Source of the DNA: Apteryx mantelli
Taxonomy: Eukaryota > Chordata > Aves > Apterygiformes > Apterygidae
Length of the DNA: 64,000 nt
Reading direction: 5' to 3'
Assembly (NCBI RefSeq): GCF_036417845.1
Contig: NC_089979.1
Location: 27,407,958 to 27,471,957, forward strand
Below, in pieces: positions 61,658-64,000 of the stretch (position 1 is its first letter; each line of letters opens with the position of its first letter). The notes beneath the pieces were generated by a model that worked only from the letters and a program-made list of their open reading frames with translations, made no database searches and was not told where the DNA came from. A program made the translations under genes and the position numbers.

Positions 61658-61917
61658 TCACTGTGCAGTTGCAGATGTAGGCGGTACAGCAATATCATTT
61701 AGTTTGCTCACTTCCATTTGCCAGTTTGGTAACTTCTTAGCTGATAAGTGGCGACGTGCATGTTTCGTTAAGTGGTCGCTCCTCATGAACCGCCGTTCAC
61801 ACATGGGGCAGGCAAACTTCTTCTCACCAGTGTGCGTTCGGCGATGACGAGACAGTTCATCAGAACGTGCAAACCTTCTGTCACAGCCTTTCCAACTACA
61901 ACTAAAGGGCTTTTCTC
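61658..61917 (-). CDS. KLF10: KLF10 last coding exon (zinc fingers 2 and 3, C-terminus)
   Basis: The exon completes the glycine codon of the first TGEKP linker and encodes 85 further residues before TGA. Finger 2 reads [19 protein letters not shown], and finger 3 contains [17 protein letters not shown]. They are joined by an HTGEKKF linker and followed by the C-terminal [14 protein letters not shown] segment, which is specific to KLF10 rather than KLF11. The finger contact residues (RSDEL, RSDHL) are those of Sp/KLF factors binding GC or CACCC boxes. KLF10 (TIEG1) is a TGF-beta-induced early-response repressor acting through SIN3-type corepressors. The reading phase fits exon 3 exactly. The acceptor is unusual in being preceded by a pure poly-C run. 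Confidence 0.96.
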
Positions 61918-62859
61918 CTGGGGGGGGGGGGGGGGGGGGAGATGAAAAAAATTCATGAGTACTGAGCGACAGTACTATTGCCTTGACTTTTGACTTTTTG
62001 TAAAAAGTTTCTATTATGACAGCTGAACCAAAATCTACATAAATGTTATTTTTATTGATATATATCTAAGTACATATAAATATATAGATATGCAATGTGG
62101 AAAAAAAATGTGTTTATATACTTAGATAGAAACATGAAGACTCACTATCAAAGCTAGGTAGTACAAAGGGTTAAACATCTTCTGGAAAACAAAGAATTCA
62201 AGACATTCTTTATGTCTCAAAACAGCTGAATGTTCACCCTCAGCTCTACATGTACTGTAGATTATGATGACTTAGCATTACCAAAATGACCTCCTGAAAT
62301 GCAACCTGTAATAACATTAGTCCCATTTTTATGTAACAGAGCTCTGGTAGGGCACTGTAAGCCAACGTGAAAGCATACGTGACTCCTTTTGCTACTGTGA
62401 TTAAAAACTGAAGTTTATCTGCTTGGAGAAATTATTCTAAGATAACCAACACAGGAATAGTTTGGAGTGGATAATTATATTCTTTCATGAGAAAATCTCT
62501 TTACTCTGAAATTTTATCCACTTCTGACAAAGGCAGTCTTGTGGAGATGTCTGATAAGCTACTATGGAAAAGCATATACATTTGGACAAGCCCTTGCTTC
62601 CAACACTTAAGACAGGCTACTGAATGCCTTCTGACATGTAAGAACATCCAGCACAAATAAACTGCTGAATCAACTTCCCCTCTGGGAGACTTCCTGTCAA
62701 AGATGAGGTGGCATTATAATGTGCACTAGCAGAAGAAATATTTCATTGCTGCTTCATAATTTGTTCCATGAAGAAATCCAGTAACACTAGAACCTTAACA
62801 AGCAGTGCACAGCCACAGCTTTCTACACAAATTATTAACATCCAGCAACAGTGACCAAC
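61918..62859 (-). other. KLF10: KLF10 intron 3
   Basis: The intron is 942 bases long, from GTTGGT to an acceptor ending in a homopolymer of cytosines plus AG (guanine run 61921-61939 on the plus strand). It splits the glycine codon of the finger 1-2 linker, a position that fits the conserved gene structure. Otherwise AT-rich without recognised elements. Confidence 0.9.
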
Positions 62860-63760
62860 CTGTGTGTGTTCTGACATGAGCCTTCAGATGGGAGCTCTTG
62901 AAGTAGGTTTTCCCACATCCTGGGTAGTTGCAAATGTGACTTCTTATTCTTGAAGAATCAACCGGATGAGTCACTTTGGCTGTGGAAGGTATGAAGCCAG
63001 GAGCAGGGGCAATAGGCGAGAGTTTTGTGCCATTGGGACTAATAATTGGAGCCTTCGTGTTCTGCACAGCTGGCTGGGGCACAACAAACATAACTGCACC
63101 TTTGGGAACTTGTGTACCCATGAACACCATGGGCTGACAGAGAGCTGGCTGCTGGCTTGGCATCGGGTTGGGCACTACTGCTGTCACAACAGAGTTGTTT
63201 GTAGGCAGGGGGACCATCTGGCAAATTACCGGCACAGGGGGGACTCCACTTCCTTGGACAGGGCACGGTGGTGCCATCACTGCTGACTGCTGTGCTGATC
63301 CAGAAACAGCCTCAGCTCTACTGATTGCAGGCTTTGTCAAGGGCACAGGACTGACAGCTGGTTCTGCAGTTTTTCCTTCTACAGCTGGCAGTTCACTACT
63401 TTCATGACTCGCTCTGTTAGACAGTGCAGCCGAAGGAACCAAATGTTTTGCTTCATTGTTCTGTTTGTTATTTGTTTCTCTTGAAACACTCTCCTGGTAT
63501 TTTAGCACACTGGCTGTTCTCACTGGACAGGTTTTGCGATTGCAAAGCTGAGCATCAGCAGTATGGCGAATAACACTTGTTGCTTGAGCTTTCAAAGGCC
63601 TCGGTGCTGGAGACCTCTCAGCCTCTTTACGAGGTGCAGCAAGAGGAGGCTTTGTAGTCTCAGCAGACGATTTGCATTGCACTGTAGATGGCGCTGGTGC
63701 CAGCGGATGAATTATTTGAGACATCTCAAAATCAGAAGGGCTGTAGGGTGGAGTCAGGCA
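62860..63760 (-). CDS. KLF10: KLF10 exon 3 (proline-rich repressor region and zinc finger 1)
   Basis: The exon is 901 bases, giving 300 codons plus one base, beginning [12 protein letters not shown] and ending in the first zinc finger [21 protein letters not shown] followed by RTHTG. Conserved KLF10 blocks include [45 protein letters not shown] and [10 protein letters not shown]. The proline- and serine-rich part corresponds to the repression domains of TIEG1. The acceptor is a pyrimidine stretch ending CTTAG, and the donor is GGTTGGT. The stretch between about 63150 and 63550 is more divergent from the human protein than the flanks, as expected for disordered sequence. An internal ATG near 63724 is not the start, because the frame is open upstream and matches the known protein. 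Confidence 0.96.
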
Positions 63761-63867
63761 CTAAGCAGGGGAGAAAGGCAAAGGGGGATATTGTTATCAG
63801 CATATTACCAAACATTGTTAAACACACACACACACACACACACAAAAAAAAAATATTAAAAACTTAC
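63761..63867 (-). other. KLF10: KLF10 intron 2, with (AC)11 microsatellite
   Basis: A very short intron of 107 bases runs from a consensus GTAAGT donor to a CTTAG acceptor, in phase 0. It contains the dinucleotide array at 63822-63844. Confidence 0.9.
63822..63844 (+). repeat. (AC)11 microsatellite
   Basis: Eleven AC units plus a final A, followed by an A-run, inside KLF10 intron 2. Between them they make up about a third of that intron, so length variation would noticeably change intron size. Confidence 0.95.
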
Positions 63868-64000
63868 AAATGCTGGTATAGCACTGAAGTCTGCTGTTCC
63901 AGGAAGCAAAGTCTCATCACTGTCTTCTGACATATCAGATGCTGGAGTTATAGGCCTCATTTCTGCATATTTTTTGAAGTCTGATTTCCAGTTGCAACTC
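63868..64000 (-). CDS. KLF10: KLF10 exon 2 (3' part; continues beyond the window)
   Basis: The minus strand encodes [19 protein letters not shown], then an acidic SDMSEDSDE stretch and [14 protein letters not shown] up to a GTAAGT donor. This matches the KLF10 N-terminal region directly after the SIN3-interaction helix (the AVEALMSM segment), which must lie just past the right edge. About 48 N-terminal residues are missing from the window; with the 430 seen here the protein would be about 478 residues, close to human KLF10 (480). Confidence 0.93.

Noticed and set aside
62795-62859. Continuation of the KLF10 exon 3 frame past RTHTG
   Set aside because: After the GGTTGGT donor the frame loses KLF similarity, while the next exon at 61917 restores the TGEKP linker and fingers 2-3 in phase.

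Overview
This is vertebrate nuclear DNA, almost certainly from a bird. A minus-strand CR1 retroposon tail near 30.4 kb ends in the avian-type octamers. Older CR1 relics and a solo retroviral LTR are the only mobile elements recognised. The three recognised genes sit in the order UBR5 (minus), ODF1 (plus), KLF10 (minus), which is the human chromosome 8q22.3 order, but much more tightly spaced, as expected for a compact avian genome. The species cannot be named from the sequence.

Layout. Positions 1-1729 are the start of UBR5 intron 1, and 1730-1791 is its first coding segment, inside a strong CpG island (about 1370-2880) that holds the promoter. Positions 2.9-30.8 kb are intergenic: an old CR1 copy at 5.6 kb, a possible CR1 fragment at 14.9 kb, microsatellites at 15.6 and 16.1 kb, a 770-bp minus-strand solo LTR with a perfect 5-bp target duplication at 21.45-22.23 kb, and a purine tract beside a CR1 tail at 30.2-30.4 kb. 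ODF1 occupies 31.27-34.11 kb as two coding exons, with a GC-rich promoter carrying an RFX-type X-box and a CRE-like element. Positions 34.4-60.4 kb are again intergenic: two ancient CR1 copies, a consensus CTCF motif at 39.57 kb, a CR1 end at 45.2 kb, and several GC-rich islands without a recognised gene. From 60.4 kb to the right edge lies KLF10: 3' UTR, last three coding segments and two introns. Its N-terminal part lies outside the window.

The genes do not form one pathway. UBR5 is a ubiquitin ligase with a housekeeping-type promoter, ODF1 a structural protein of the sperm tail, and KLF10 a TGF-beta-inducible zinc-finger repressor. The conserved order probably reflects old synteny. A CTCF-type site between ODF1 and KLF10 could separate a testis-specific gene from a broadly expressed one.

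Nothing here looks like a new multi-gene system. The most informative observations are the very short C-terminus of this ODF1, its spermatid-type promoter motifs, the intact-ended solo LTR, the CTCF motif, and a pure poly-C tract forming the last KLF10 splice acceptor. Exon limits were read by hand from splice consensus and reading phase, and no database search was run.
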